A DNA stretch of 64,000 nt, from NCBI RefSeq assembly GCF_007970805.1, contig NZ_CP042433.1:2480001-2544000 (forward strand), written 5' to 3'. Shown in pieces: positions 45,730 to 54,947 of the stretch; the first letter of the stretch is position 1, and each line of letters opens with the position of its first letter. Origin of the DNA: Flavisolibacter ginsenosidimutans (GTDB lineage Bacteria > Bacteroidota > Bacteroidia > Chitinophagales > Chitinophagaceae). The translations under genes and the position numbers were made by a program. The notes beneath the pieces were generated by a model. The model did no database searches. It was not told where the DNA came from and saw only the letters and a program-made list of their open reading frames with translations.

Positions 45730-46533
45730 GTCGAAATAGTTAATTCAGCAATCTTCTTTTAATTCGCCTACATATTAGGCAAATCTCACCAAATGATAAT
45801 TGATCTGGAGCGTTGGAAGATGAAACATAGATCATCCATGAATTCTCATGCGGTTTATAAAAGGCGTGGCGTCCGTGAATTACCCAATACCGAAAGCGTT
45901 TCTCTCGATTTGGTTCAATATAAGAACTAAGTCAAAATAGCTCTCTGATAAAATGAATAGCGTTCATCATTAAATTTCATACACAAGATTTGGGTCGACT
46001 CCGTTGTCCGCCACCCATGACGTATAAGTACCAAATATTAGGCTTAGAGATGTATGCGTATATCTGGAATTTCGATAGGACTTGCAACCTTCGGTATACA
46101 GAAGGTCAAATCGCTTGATTTGCTATTGAAGCTAAATTGGAAATAAAAGACCAAATGATACCTGTTGTAACTTGCCGGCTATTACCATCACACCGACCAT
46201 TAAAATTCAAGTTTTCGAAGTTCGTCTGCCCGGCTACTATTCCATGATCGATAAAGGGGCTCTATGCAGGAAATTGCATCTTACTTTATTTCCGCATCTC
46301 TGGTTATTTCAATGGCATGAACGTACAAACGCCCGGTTGGCTCAAAGCCGTTAAAAAACCGAGTGCCGCAGAACACTGATGGACTGACAAAAAATGACCT
46401 TTTAGTAGATAGCGTCAGAAGTAAAAGTATTTTAGCAAACGTTACAACATTTTACACGAGGACATCTATGATTCAACCAACAGCAAAGGATACTCTCAGC
46501 TTGACAACGACAACCATCAACAACCCATACTGA
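45730..46533. other. Long intergenic region upstream of a GH43 gene
   Basis: About 800 bases with many stop codons in all frames and no gene I can support. It contains the palindrome at 46088-46105, which recurs at 50158-50175. It may be a deletion scar or a regulatory region. Confidence 0.6.
46088..46105. promoter_or_regulatory. Palindromic element, copy 1
   Basis: CCTTCGGTATACAGAAGG is a near-perfect palindrome of the form CCTTC-N-GTATAC-N-GAAGG, 428 bases upstream of the GH43 gene at 46534. Copy 2 at 50158-50175 differs at a single position. Confidence 0.55.
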
Positions 46534-48204
46534 ATGAAGAAAATCTTTTTTACGCTCTTGCTTCTCCCCTGCTTGTTGTGCCGGGCGCAAAGCGTCAGAA
46601 CTTATACCAATCCGGTTCTCGCTGGCTTTTATCCTGATCCCAGCATTTGTCGCGTGGGTGATGATTACTACATCGTCAATTCGTCCTTCGCGTACTTTCC
46701 CGGCCTTCCTGTTTTTCACAGCAAGGACCTCGTGAGCTGGAAGCAGATTGGCAACGCGATGGACAGGCCTGAACAGCTACCACTGCTTGGCGCCGGTGTT
46801 TCAAGAGGATTGTTTGCACCAACCATCCGCTATTACAAAGGACTGTACTACATCCTGTGCACACTAATTGACAAAGGCGGCAACTTCGTCATCACCGCAA
46901 AAAATCCCGCAGGCCCGTGGAGCAACCCGGTTTACCTGCACAACGTTACAGGCATTGATCCTTCGCTGTTTTTTGACGAGGGTGCCGACAAATCTTACAT
47001 TATTTACAACAGCGATCCGCCGGAGAAAAAATCATTGTGGAATGGCCATCGCTCCATACGCATGATTGAATTTGATTACAGAAACATGAAGCCGACCGGA
47101 GAAGAAAAACTTTTGGTGAACGGCGGCGTGGATACGGCAAAGCATCCCGTGTGGATTGAAGGACCGCACATTTACCGCATCAACGATTGGTATTACCTGA
47201 TGTGTGCCGAAGGCGGCACCGGCTACAATCACTCCGAAGTTATCTTTCGCAGCAAGTCGGTTGGCGGGCCTTATGTACCGTGGAAGGACAATCCTATCTT
47301 GACACAGCGACAATTGAACCCCGCAAGAAAAAATCCAATCACAACAACCGGCCATGCTGACCTTGTTCAAACGCAAAACGGAACCTGGTACGCCGTGTTT
47401 TTGGGTTGTCGACCGTACGAAGGCAATCACTATAATATTGGCCGCGAAACCTTTTTAATTCCCGTAACGTGGACGAACGATGGCTGGCCGGTGATGACAA
47501 AAGAAATGGAAGAAGTGCAATATCGTTATCCCCTGCCTTTGCCGAACGTCAATAAAAATCCTGTTAATCCTTACAGCGGCAACTTTAGCTTCAGCGATGA
47601 TTTTAGTAAAGAGCCGCTGGACCTGCGGTACATTTTTTTGCGCACGCCAACGGATAAATGGTACAACACAAAAGACAAAGCGGGATGGTTAAGTGTACAG
47701 CTTCGGCCGCAAACTGTAAGTGGTAAAGAGAATCCTTCGTTTGTTGGTTTTCGACAGCAGCACAACTACGCATCTGCAACAACAAAGCTTTCCTTTACAC
47801 CAACAGCCGACAACGAAAAAGCAGGAATGGTCATCTTTCAAAACGAGACCCATTTTTATTACCTGTGCAAATCACTTGTGAACGGGAATCCCGCAGTGCA
47901 GCTTTACCAATCGGCTAACGACACAATGACCTTGCTGACATCGCAGCCTTTGCCTTCTGCAGGGAACGACGTGTACCTGCGCATCGAACCAAAAGGCGCT
48001 GTTTACACCATGTCTTTCTCCACGGACAAGAAAAAATGGACGGAACTTAAAAACGTTGATGCAAGGTTTTTAAGCACGGAAACGGCCGGTGGGTTTGTAG
48101 GCTGTGTGTTTGGCTTGTACGCTACTTCAATGGGCAAGCCAAGCAGTGGAAAAGCCTACTATGATTGGTTTACGTACAAAGGAGATGATGCCGTATTTCG
48201 TTGA
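46534..48204 (+). CDS. GH43 beta-xylosidase / alpha-L-arabinofuranosidase-like enzyme
   Basis: A 556-residue exported enzyme with a signal peptide (cleavage near LLCRAQ). The GH43 propeller shows the three expected acidic residues: base Asp35 (GFYPDPSI), pKa-modulating Asp142 (TGIDPSLFFD) and acid Glu209 (VWIEGPHIY). A C-terminal beta-sandwich (about 345-556, FSDDFSKEPLDLRYIFLRTP...YYDWFTYKG) is the accessory domain usual in xylosidase/arabinofuranosidase subfamilies, where it contributes to the active-site rim. The likely role is releasing xylose or arabinose from xylo-oligosaccharides. It converges tail-to-tail, 35 bases away, with a second GH43 gene. Confidence 0.92.
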   Translation: MKKIFFTLLLLPCLLCRAQSVRTYTNPVLAGFYPDPSICRVGDDYYIVNSSFAYFPGLPVFHSKDLVSWKQIGNAMDRPEQLPLLGAGVSRGLFAPTIRYYKGLYYILCTLIDKGGNFVITAKNPAGPWSNPVYLHNVTGIDPSLFFDEGADKSYIIYNSDPPEKKSLWNGHRSIRMIEFDYRNMKPTGEEKLLVNGGVDTAKHPVWIEGPHIYRINDWYYLMCAEGGTGYNHSEVIFRSKSVGGPYVPWKDNPILTQRQLNPARKNPITTTGHADLVQTQNGTWYAVFLGCRPYEGNHYNIGRETFLIPVTWTNDGWPVMTKEMEEVQYRYPLPLPNVNKNPVNPYSGNFSFSDDFSKEPLDLRYIFLRTPTDKWYNTKDKAGWLSVQLRPQTVSGKENPSFVGFRQQHNYASATTKLSFTPTADNEKAGMVIFQNETHFYYLCKSLVNGNPAVQLYQSANDTMTLLTSQPLPSAGNDVYLRIEPKGAVYTMSFSTDKKKWTELKNVDARFLSTETAGGFVGCVFGLYATSMGKPSSGKAYYDWFTYKGDDAVFR

Positions 48205-48239
48205 GCGAATTCGCTTGCAGGTCTGCTTGAATAATTTCT

Positions 48240-49802
48240 TTAGTAATTGATTTTGTCACTGACACGAAAAAAATCAAAGTCAACAAAACCGCCGGTGTTT
48301 TTTGTTGCGTAATTAAACAGCGCAAAACGGTATCCCATAAAATGGGGAAGCGTATACGTCATTTTTAATTGCGTGCCAATCGGCATCCATGTTTTGCCGT
48401 CAAGGCTGTAGAAGAAATCAGCCACGTCTTTCTTGTCGGTGAAATTGCATTTGGCTTTAAAGTAAACGGTCGTTTGATTGAGCGGAATTGATTGCGATTC
48501 TATCGCCTTTCCCGTGCCAACGTTCACCATTACCATTTCTTTCCTATTACCGTTAACGCGAACGCCGAGTAAGCCGTAATTTTTTTGCAGCAAACCGAGT
48601 CCGGCAAAGTCACCGTCTTTCATATTCGAAACATCCAGCGAAGTAGTACCGCTGCAGACCGGGCCAATAGTGCGTTGTGTTAATGAATTTCGCGCCAGCA
48701 AAAAGCTTGTATCAATTCTGCCCGTGGTAAGGCGGAGATAACCTTTTCGCGCCTTTACAGACCAAAGGCTGTTATCAGGATTGTGATTCCATTGCCAAGC
48801 CAAGGGCAATGCCGGCTCGCCTTTTTTGCGGCTGAATTCATCCGAAGCCACAATACCCGGAATGAGCGGTTTGTTTGCCGGAAGGTTGAGTGTTTGCGGC
48901 ACTTTACCGTCAACGCCGAGCACCGGCCAAGCGTCCACCCACTTCACCGGAACGAGATACGGTATGCGACCCACGGCACCGTAATCGCGAAACAAATAAG
49001 CAAACCACTCGCCTTCTGGTGTGTCAATCAAACCGCCTTGCGCCACGCCTAAATCCTGCAACGCAAGCTTACCTTCATACGGACCTGTAATCTTATCTGC
49101 GCGATGAATAACAACGGTACGCATACCGGCCCGCGGCCAGGTAATGTTGAAGAGATAATACTTTCCATTCACTTTAAACAACTGCGAACCTTCGGCCTGC
49201 AGGTTGATGTTTGTGCCGGCAGGCGCACTGGCATTTTCAATAATGACTTGCTCCGCTGTACCGGGCTTAATGCCGGTGACATCGTTTGTGAGTTCAACCA
49301 ATTTTAATTTGCCAGCGCCGTAGATAAGATAGACACGGCCATCGTCGTCAAAGAACAAGGAATGGTCGTGATAGCTTGGTTTGAACGAAACAGTTTTCCA
49401 AGGTCCTTTCTCTATGTTCTCCGTTGAATAAACATGCGTTCGCCCGGTGGTTTGCGAAAAGGTGGAAACGTAATACGTTCCGTTGTGGTAACGAAGGCTG
49501 CTCGCCCATGACCCTCTTCCGTACGTGCTTTTCCCATTGGTGAGAGCCAGTTCATCACTATTTGCCAACGTATCGTAAGCATAGTTCACCAATTGCCAGT
49601 TAACGAGATCCTTCGATTTCATAATGGGCACACCGGGACTCATGTGCATAGTGGTGCTGCTCATGTAATAGGTGTTGCCAACGCGGATCATTGACATGTC
49701 GGGAACATCGGCGAAGAGGATTGGATTCTGTGCTTGCGCGGCAAGTTTCGAAAGCAAGACCGAAAGAATAAACGTAGCGAAACCCAGTCTGATTTTCTTC
49801 AT
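48240..49802 (-). CDS. GH43 family glycoside hydrolase
   Basis: A 520-residue enzyme from the ATG at 49802, which starts a signal peptide (MKKIRLGFATFILSVLLS). The propeller begins at FADVPDMSMIRVGNTYYMSS (candidate base Asp in VPDMSM). It continues with SYHDHSLFFDDDGRVYLIYG (modulating Asp in HDHSLF) and LQAEGSQLFKVNGKYYLFN (candidate acid Glu in AEGSQ). A C-terminal beta-sandwich follows, from about residue 320. It is related to, but clearly distinct from, the neighbouring GH43 enzyme. Immediately upstream in the same direction is a GH8 xylanase remnant, so an ancestral GH8-GH43 xylan operon is likely. Confidence 0.9.
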   Translation of the reverse strand: MKKIRLGFATFILSVLLSKLAAQAQNPILFADVPDMSMIRVGNTYYMSSTTMHMSPGVPIMKSKDLVNWQLVNYAYDTLANSDELALTNGKSTYGRGSWASSLRYHNGTYYVSTFSQTTGRTHVYSTENIEKGPWKTVSFKPSYHDHSLFFDDDGRVYLIYGAGKLKLVELTNDVTGIKPGTAEQVIIENASAPAGTNINLQAEGSQLFKVNGKYYLFNITWPRAGMRTVVIHRADKITGPYEGKLALQDLGVAQGGLIDTPEGEWFAYLFRDYGAVGRIPYLVPVKWVDAWPVLGVDGKVPQTLNLPANKPLIPGIVASDEFSRKKGEPALPLAWQWNHNPDNSLWSVKARKGYLRLTTGRIDTSFLLARNSLTQRTIGPVCSGTTSLDVSNMKDGDFAGLGLLQKNYGLLGVRVNGNRKEMVMVNVGTGKAIESQSIPLNQTTVYFKAKCNFTDKKDVADFFYSLDGKTWMPIGTQLKMTYTLPHFMGYRFALFNYATKNTGGFVDFDFFRVSDKINY

Positions 49803-49830
49803 ATAGAAATAAGACGTTGCTTTTAATTTC

Positions 49831-50034
49831 TCAGAATGATCCAATCATTTTGGTTTGATGATTTTGGTATTTGCCGTTCAGATGCATCAAGTTGAATAAA
49901 TACAACAAGTCGTCGTAATACTGCTCAAGTTTGGCATTCCACAACGCACGAACAAAATCAAGACCGCTTTTCTTGTTGTTGATCAACGTCGTAAATGCAG
50001 CCGTTGCTATCAAGCCCAATAAATGGACATCCTC
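49831..50034 (-). pseudogene. Remnant of a GH8 (exo-oligoxylanase-like) gene, C-terminal end only
   Basis: About 60 codons with no ATG, preceded in frame by a stop. The translation GLIATAAFTTLINN...DFVRALWNAKLEQYYDD then LLYLFNLMHLNGKY matches the conserved end of GH8 enzymes (GLVA...FV..LWN....YYDGLLYML.LLH.SG). The ~350 upstream residues holding the active site are gone. It ends 28 bases before the GH43 start. The call rests on remembered family patterns and needs a profile search. Confidence 0.5.
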
Positions 50035-50157
50035 TTAAAACCACCCTATTTCTAAGATAATACTTCCGCGAACATAGTGTACACTACGCCGCCGCTTAAA
50101 TGCAATATTGACACAAGTAAGTCCAATCGTCGCGGCTGGTCAGATCGAGAATACAAA

Positions 50158-50175
50158 CCTTCGGTATACGGAAGG
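50158..50175. promoter_or_regulatory. Palindromic element, copy 2
   Basis: CCTTCGGTATACGGAAGG shares 17 of 18 bases with the copy at 46088-46105 and has the same CCTTC-N-GTATAC-N-GAAGG symmetry. It is 356 bases upstream of the leftward GH43 start. Confidence 0.55.
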
Positions 50176-50201
50176 ATACAAAATCACAAGATAGAATGCC
50201 C

Positions 50202-50314
50202 GACAAAGGTCGAACCACTTTGTTCAAGAACTCAAAATCATTAAACTGCTTTGAATCAATCCATTAGTTTCGATAGTATGAGTAAACCCTGTAATAACTG
50301 GTTCGACCTTTGTC
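50202..50314. repeat. 113-base element bounded by perfect 16-base inverted repeats
   Basis: GACAAAGGTCGAACCA (50202-50217) is the exact reverse complement of 50299-50314. The 81-base interior has no gene and no second stem I can see. It could be a miniature transposable-element-like unit, a recombination remnant or a long-range RNA hairpin. The lack of a U-run argues against a simple terminator. Confidence 0.75.
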
Positions 50315-50382
50315 CGCTCTGCTCCTCAAGAATAACTATTCATGATAAAACAAACCACATCATTTAAATAACCTCCGCCTGC

Positions 50383-52671
50383 TTACTTCGAAAACGAATA
50401 TGGATAAGCGTTCTTTGTTGTTCCTCTTTGCTGGTTAGGCTTGTTTGACATTGTGAATTGCAAAACGCCGCCCCGTATCAAATCAAAATGACTTACCCAA
50501 TTTTTGTCGTAAGACTTACCGTTTAATTTCAGGTCTTGCACGTAACGGTTTACGTCGCTGTTCGCCGGCGCACTGATAACAAATTTTTTATGGCCGGGCA
50601 GAGAAACGGTTATCTTTTTAAACAGCGGCGCACCCAAAACGTATTGATCCGTTGCCGGGCAAACAGGATAAAAACCTAAGGCTGAAAACACATACCATGC
50701 GGAAGTTTGCCCGTTGTCCTCATCGCCGCAATAGCCGTCGGGTGTAGGCTTGTACAAATGATTCATTGCTTCACGAGCCCAGTATTGCGTTTTCCATGGC
50801 TGACCCGCATAGTTGTACAAATAAATCATGTGCTGAATGGGTTGGTTGCCGTGTGCATACTGCCCCATGTTCATGACCTGCATTTCGCGTATTTCGTGGA
50901 TCACGCTGCGGTAATAACTCTCGTCAAATACCGGCGGCATGGCGAACACTGAATCCAGCATCGCCACAAAGGCTTTATCGCCGCCCATCAGTTTTTTCAA
51001 ACCGGCAATGTCGTGAAAAACGCTCCAGCTATAATGCCAACTGTTTCCTTCGGTAAACGCGTCGCCCCATTTGAACGGATTGAACGGCGACTGAAACGAA
51101 CCATCTTTGTTTCGTCCCCGCATCAACTTTGTTTGCGCATCAAAAACATTGCGATAATTCTGGCAGCGTTTGGCATACAAATCAATTTCTGCCTGCGGAC
51201 GCTTTAATGCCTTTGCCAGTTGATAGATGGTGAAATCATCATAAGCATATTCCAGGGTCCTCGCTGCGTTCTCGATAATCTTTACATCGTACGGTACGTA
51301 GCCCAACGTGTTGTAATACTCAACTCCTTTTCTTCCAACCGCACTTACAGGTCCTTCGTTGTTAGCACCGTGCAGCATTGCTTTGTACAGGGATTCAATA
51401 TCATAACCTCTAAGGCCCTTGATGTACGCATCGGCAACAACAGAAGCCGAATTGTTGCCAATCATAATGTCGGCGTAGCCCGGACTTGACCATTCCGGCA
51501 ACCAACCGCCTTCTTTGTAATCATTCACCAAACCTTGCTGCATCTCTTTGTTGACCTCGGGGTAAACAAGGTTTAGGAAAGGATACAACGCACGAAACGT
51601 ATCCCAAAAGCCGGTGCCACCAAACAAATATCCTTTTTCAACCTTGCCGTTATACGGGCTGTAGTGAATAACGTTTCCATTCTTATCCGATTCATACAAT
51701 CGCTGCGGAAACTGCACCATCCTGTAAAGGCAGGAATAAAACGTTTTTGTCTGTTCTTCGGTACCGCCTTCTATCATTAGTCGTCCAAGCGTTTCATTCC
51801 AGCGGGCCTTTGCTTTTTGTTTCGTTGTCGCAAAGGTTTCTTTGCCAACTTCTCTTTGAAGATTTAATTCCGCTTGTTCAAAAGAGATAAAGGAAGAAGC
51901 AACTTTTACATTGATCTTTTCGCCTTTGCTTGTTTTAAAACCAATGATGGCACCAGAATGGTTCGCGGTTACTTCCAGAGAATCTTTCAACAACGTGCTG
52001 TCGCGCCAGCCAGATGAGAACGAGAAAGCTTTGTCAAGATAAATCACAAAATAATTGCGGAAGGCCGACAGTGGCCCGCGGCTGTAGCGTGTGGAATAAC
52101 CAATGATCTTGTTCTGCGAAGGAATAATTTTTACGTACGAACCTTTGTCAAAAGCATCAATCACCAAAAACGAACTGTCGGATTTTGGATACGTGAACTG
52201 AAACTGCGCCGCTCTTTCAGTGGTCGTCAATTCAGTCGTCACATCAGCATCGGCTAAGTAAACATTGTAGTAGTACGGCTTGACAATTTCTGCCTTGTGC
52301 GAAAACCAACTGGCGCGGTCGTCTTGTCGAAACTTCAAACTTCGCGTCACCGGCATGATAGCAAACTGCCCGTAATCGTTCATCCACGGCGAAGGCTGGT
52401 GCGTTTGTTTGAAGCCGCGGATTTTATCGGCGCTGTATTGATATTGCCAGCCGTTGCCCATTGCACCGGTTTGCGGCGTCCAATAGTTCATGCCCCAAGG
52501 CAAACCGATTGCGGGATATGTATTGCCGTTGGAAAGACTTGGCTTGGAATCGGTGCCCATCAAGGGATTGACCCATTCCACAGGATCGCTTGGCTGTTGG
52601 GCAAAGACAATTGTTTGCGAAGAAAACAACAAGCCTAAAATCAGAAAACGAATTGCGTTAACGGTGTACAT
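50383..52671 (-). CDS. GH92 family alpha-mannosidase
   Basis: A 762-residue exported enzyme; the ATG at 52671 directly precedes the signal peptide (MYTVNAIRFLILGLLFSSQT) and is preferred to one at 52713. GH92 signatures are clear: VEWVNPLMGTDSKPSLSNGN at the mature N-terminus, GGTGFWDTFRALYPFLNLVY in the barrel, and the acidic GDEDNGQTSAWYVFSALGFY block that supplies calcium and catalytic-base residues. GH92 enzymes are calcium-dependent exo-alpha-mannosidases of varied linkage. It is the last gene of the leftward GH88-PL8-EEP-GH89-GH89-GH92 operon, 41 bases after a GH89 gene. Confidence 0.93.
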   Translation of the reverse strand: MYTVNAIRFLILGLLFSSQTIVFAQQPSDPVEWVNPLMGTDSKPSLSNGNTYPAIGLPWGMNYWTPQTGAMGNGWQYQYSADKIRGFKQTHQPSPWMNDYGQFAIMPVTRSLKFRQDDRASWFSHKAEIVKPYYYNVYLADADVTTELTTTERAAQFQFTYPKSDSSFLVIDAFDKGSYVKIIPSQNKIIGYSTRYSRGPLSAFRNYFVIYLDKAFSFSSGWRDSTLLKDSLEVTANHSGAIIGFKTSKGEKINVKVASSFISFEQAELNLQREVGKETFATTKQKAKARWNETLGRLMIEGGTEEQTKTFYSCLYRMVQFPQRLYESDKNGNVIHYSPYNGKVEKGYLFGGTGFWDTFRALYPFLNLVYPEVNKEMQQGLVNDYKEGGWLPEWSSPGYADIMIGNNSASVVADAYIKGLRGYDIESLYKAMLHGANNEGPVSAVGRKGVEYYNTLGYVPYDVKIIENAARTLEYAYDDFTIYQLAKALKRPQAEIDLYAKRCQNYRNVFDAQTKLMRGRNKDGSFQSPFNPFKWGDAFTEGNSWHYSWSVFHDIAGLKKLMGGDKAFVAMLDSVFAMPPVFDESYYRSVIHEIREMQVMNMGQYAHGNQPIQHMIYLYNYAGQPWKTQYWAREAMNHLYKPTPDGYCGDEDNGQTSAWYVFSALGFYPVCPATDQYVLGAPLFKKITVSLPGHKKFVISAPANSDVNRYVQDLKLNGKSYDKNWVSHFDLIRGGVLQFTMSNKPNQQRGTTKNAYPYSFSK

Positions 52672-52712
52672 GGATGCAAACTTGTGTTGTTTATCGAATT
52701 GAAATTTATACA

Positions 52713-54938
52713 TTACTTGTATATCGCTGCAACGACGTCTTTGTACTTCCTGTACATTGCCTTCGCAACAGTTATTGAACTTCCGTTGGTTTCATCCGGA
52801 TAGGCTTCATGACTATTCACCCAACTCCACTCCCATTCTTTGATTTGGTTGTCGAAATACTTTTCCTCAACCGGTTGATGACTTTTCATCTGTTGAACGA
52901 CATACGCAAAAAACTGCTCCCATCTTTTCTTATAGAAACCGTTTAGCAAACCTGACCATTGCCTGCACGAATATTCGCGAAGCGTACTGTTTTTATCGCC
53001 CCACAAGGTGATAAGGTTACGGGCATTTTTCTCGTAAAGATTTTTTTCTTCAGCAGTCGTGCCCCAACTCCTGGCATCGGCCAACCATTTGCCCAATAAA
53101 AAATCTTTTTGCGTAGCCAGCAAATTGTCCATGTCGCTGATTAGTGCTAGAAAAGCATCACTTTGTTTTTGAAATGAATCAAGGTCGCCTTTCTTGTACA
53201 ATCGTGCGCATTGTTGTTGCAAGGCGTTAGCATAGTTTGCCAGCACTTGCCGGGTCAGGTCAACAACATCGTATCGAAAGCCTTCGCTGCTTTTCAATTC
53301 TTCGGTGGCCGTCATGAAATAATTCCAGGCTGGCAGCAATTGCGCTGCACGATAGGACAAGCGTGTCGCCACGCCTCTTGTGCTTGCCGAAAAGGTTGGC
53401 CGTCCGCACACAATTGATTCTGCACCGCCGTTTGTAATGCTGTCGTTGTAGGCCGTTTCTTTCAATATCTGCCAGGCCTTTTCAACATCGGTGTTTCGTT
53501 TACCGTAACGACGCAAGGCATAGCCGTTCAACCATGTGTTTAGTGCTATCGGTTCATCGTGCCAAACATTTTCAAGCATCAGGTCATACATCACGGGGTT
53601 TTGTTCAATAGCTTCGGGTGTCAACCCAAGACCAATCAACTTGCCTTTGTTTGAATTGTGTAATGCGGCTGAAGGATCGGCCGCAACGTTTTGCATACGT
53701 CCGTACAAACTGTTGTTGCCGCCAAAATTGTGCAGCATGCACCAGATCCAGGGTTTGCCGTAATAGGCTTCCGTTTTTGTCCATACGGGGTTCTTTTCGC
53801 TCCACAAATCCAGCAGAATCATCTTGTCGTTTGGCACGGCATTCAACAGCGCTTTTATTTGCGTGGGCTGCCAAAATTTAGCGGAGAAATGAAAGAGCCA
53901 TCCCTGCATAACCCACACGGCTTTCGGATCGGCAGCAGCCATTGACTGGTAAACTTTTTTACTAACATCACCTAAGAAGGTGGAGTCGTTCGTGGGCGGA
54001 ACGTTTTCGTTGAAGGTGTCAGCGGAGTAGATGTGATCCGTACCGAAAGTTGCCGTTTGTTCCTCGATGAATTTTTTACCGATGGTTATGAACAAGGGAT
54101 CGGATGGATCAAGTAAATAGACATCGCCAAACTTTCCGTTCCAGTTGGTGGTTTTAAATTTCGCAGTCAGGAATTTATTGCGCAATGCAGAAGGCACATG
54201 TCCTGTAAATGCCGGAAGCACAGGCGTCATACCCAATTCTCGTTCACTTTGTAAAATTTTCTTCTGCAACTCTTCGTGCGACTTCATCCAGCTTTGCGGC
54301 AAGGGACCACCCCATGCATCAAGGTTCCCCATCCAGAACCAACTGAAGTAAGCCGGTCCGCTAAAAAAGTTTTTAAGCTCATCTTGCGAAAGGCCCATTG
54401 ATCGATACACCTTGTTCCAAACCGCTTCCTGTCCTGTTATTGCCAGCGGCATGTTGATGCCGTTCAATGCCATCCAGTCAACTTCCTTTTGCCAGCGTTC
54501 CCAGTTCCACCAGCTCATGGTGTAATTGAAGGTGCAATAGTTGAGGTAGTACCGGTACTTGTACGGCGATTCCTTTTGCACTTTTTCTTTTACTACAGGC
54601 AATGGATTAGGTAAGTGGAGATTATTGCCGTTCCAGGTGATGCTGCAATGCGCAAAATTTTTCAAATAATAATTCAAAGCACTGGCGATGGAAATGCCGT
54701 TGTTGCCCCGCAACATAATTTTGCCTCCAACGCTTTCGATCTCGAAACAATCGTTGCCGTTCTTCTTTTCAATGAAGCCAATCACAAATTTGTTGGCGTG
54801 TTGCGGCAGCACTCGTTTGATTAAAGCATAAACGGCTGCAGTTTTATCATTGTTATTTTCACCATCCAATGCTTTCGCCATGAACGAAACGGATAGCAAA
54901 ACAAAGAGCAGTAAAGCTTTTATTCTTTGATGGAACAT
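52713..54938 (-). CDS. GH89 alpha-N-acetylglucosaminidase, copy 1
   Basis: A 741-residue exported NAGLU-type enzyme with a signal peptide (cleavage near FMAKA). Family blocks: YRYYLNYCTFNYTMSWWNWE, DWMALNGINMPLAITGQEAV, MGNLDAWGGPLPQSW, the catalytic-type Glu in ADTFNENVPPTND, MLHNFGGNNSLYGRM, and a second catalytic Glu in LTPEAIEQNPVMYDL. GH89 removes terminal alpha-linked GlcNAc, as in heparan-type glycosaminoglycans or mucin-type caps. It is adjacent to a second, diverged GH89 gene (9-base gap) and to GH92, implying co-expression on one substrate. Confidence 0.93.
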   Translation of the reverse strand: MFHQRIKALLLFVLLSVSFMAKALDGENNNDKTAAVYALIKRVLPQHANKFVIGFIEKKNGNDCFEIESVGGKIMLRGNNGISIASALNYYLKNFAHCSITWNGNNLHLPNPLPVVKEKVQKESPYKYRYYLNYCTFNYTMSWWNWERWQKEVDWMALNGINMPLAITGQEAVWNKVYRSMGLSQDELKNFFSGPAYFSWFWMGNLDAWGGPLPQSWMKSHEELQKKILQSERELGMTPVLPAFTGHVPSALRNKFLTAKFKTTNWNGKFGDVYLLDPSDPLFITIGKKFIEEQTATFGTDHIYSADTFNENVPPTNDSTFLGDVSKKVYQSMAAADPKAVWVMQGWLFHFSAKFWQPTQIKALLNAVPNDKMILLDLWSEKNPVWTKTEAYYGKPWIWCMLHNFGGNNSLYGRMQNVAADPSAALHNSNKGKLIGLGLTPEAIEQNPVMYDLMLENVWHDEPIALNTWLNGYALRRYGKRNTDVEKAWQILKETAYNDSITNGGAESIVCGRPTFSASTRGVATRLSYRAAQLLPAWNYFMTATEELKSSEGFRYDVVDLTRQVLANYANALQQQCARLYKKGDLDSFQKQSDAFLALISDMDNLLATQKDFLLGKWLADARSWGTTAEEKNLYEKNARNLITLWGDKNSTLREYSCRQWSGLLNGFYKKRWEQFFAYVVQQMKSHQPVEEKYFDNQIKEWEWSWVNSHEAYPDETNGSSITVAKAMYRKYKDVVAAIYK

Positions 54939-54947
54939 CGTGATTAA

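Larger units (their letters stand above)
50035..50382. other. Intergenic region with palindrome and long inverted repeat
   Basis: About 350 bases between the GH8 remnant and the end of the GH92 gene. No gene is supported. It holds the second palindrome (50158-50175) and the 16-base inverted repeat (50202-50314). Confidence 0.6.

Noticed and set aside
45730..46533. Decayed transposase or hidden gene in the long intergenic region
   Set aside because: All frames are broken by stops, and the short translations show no transposase or other family signature.
48204..48215. 12-base perfect palindrome AGCGAATTCGCT between convergent GH43 genes
   Set aside because: It has no loop or U-run and contains a simple restriction-site-like core; it is not convincing as a terminator or operator.
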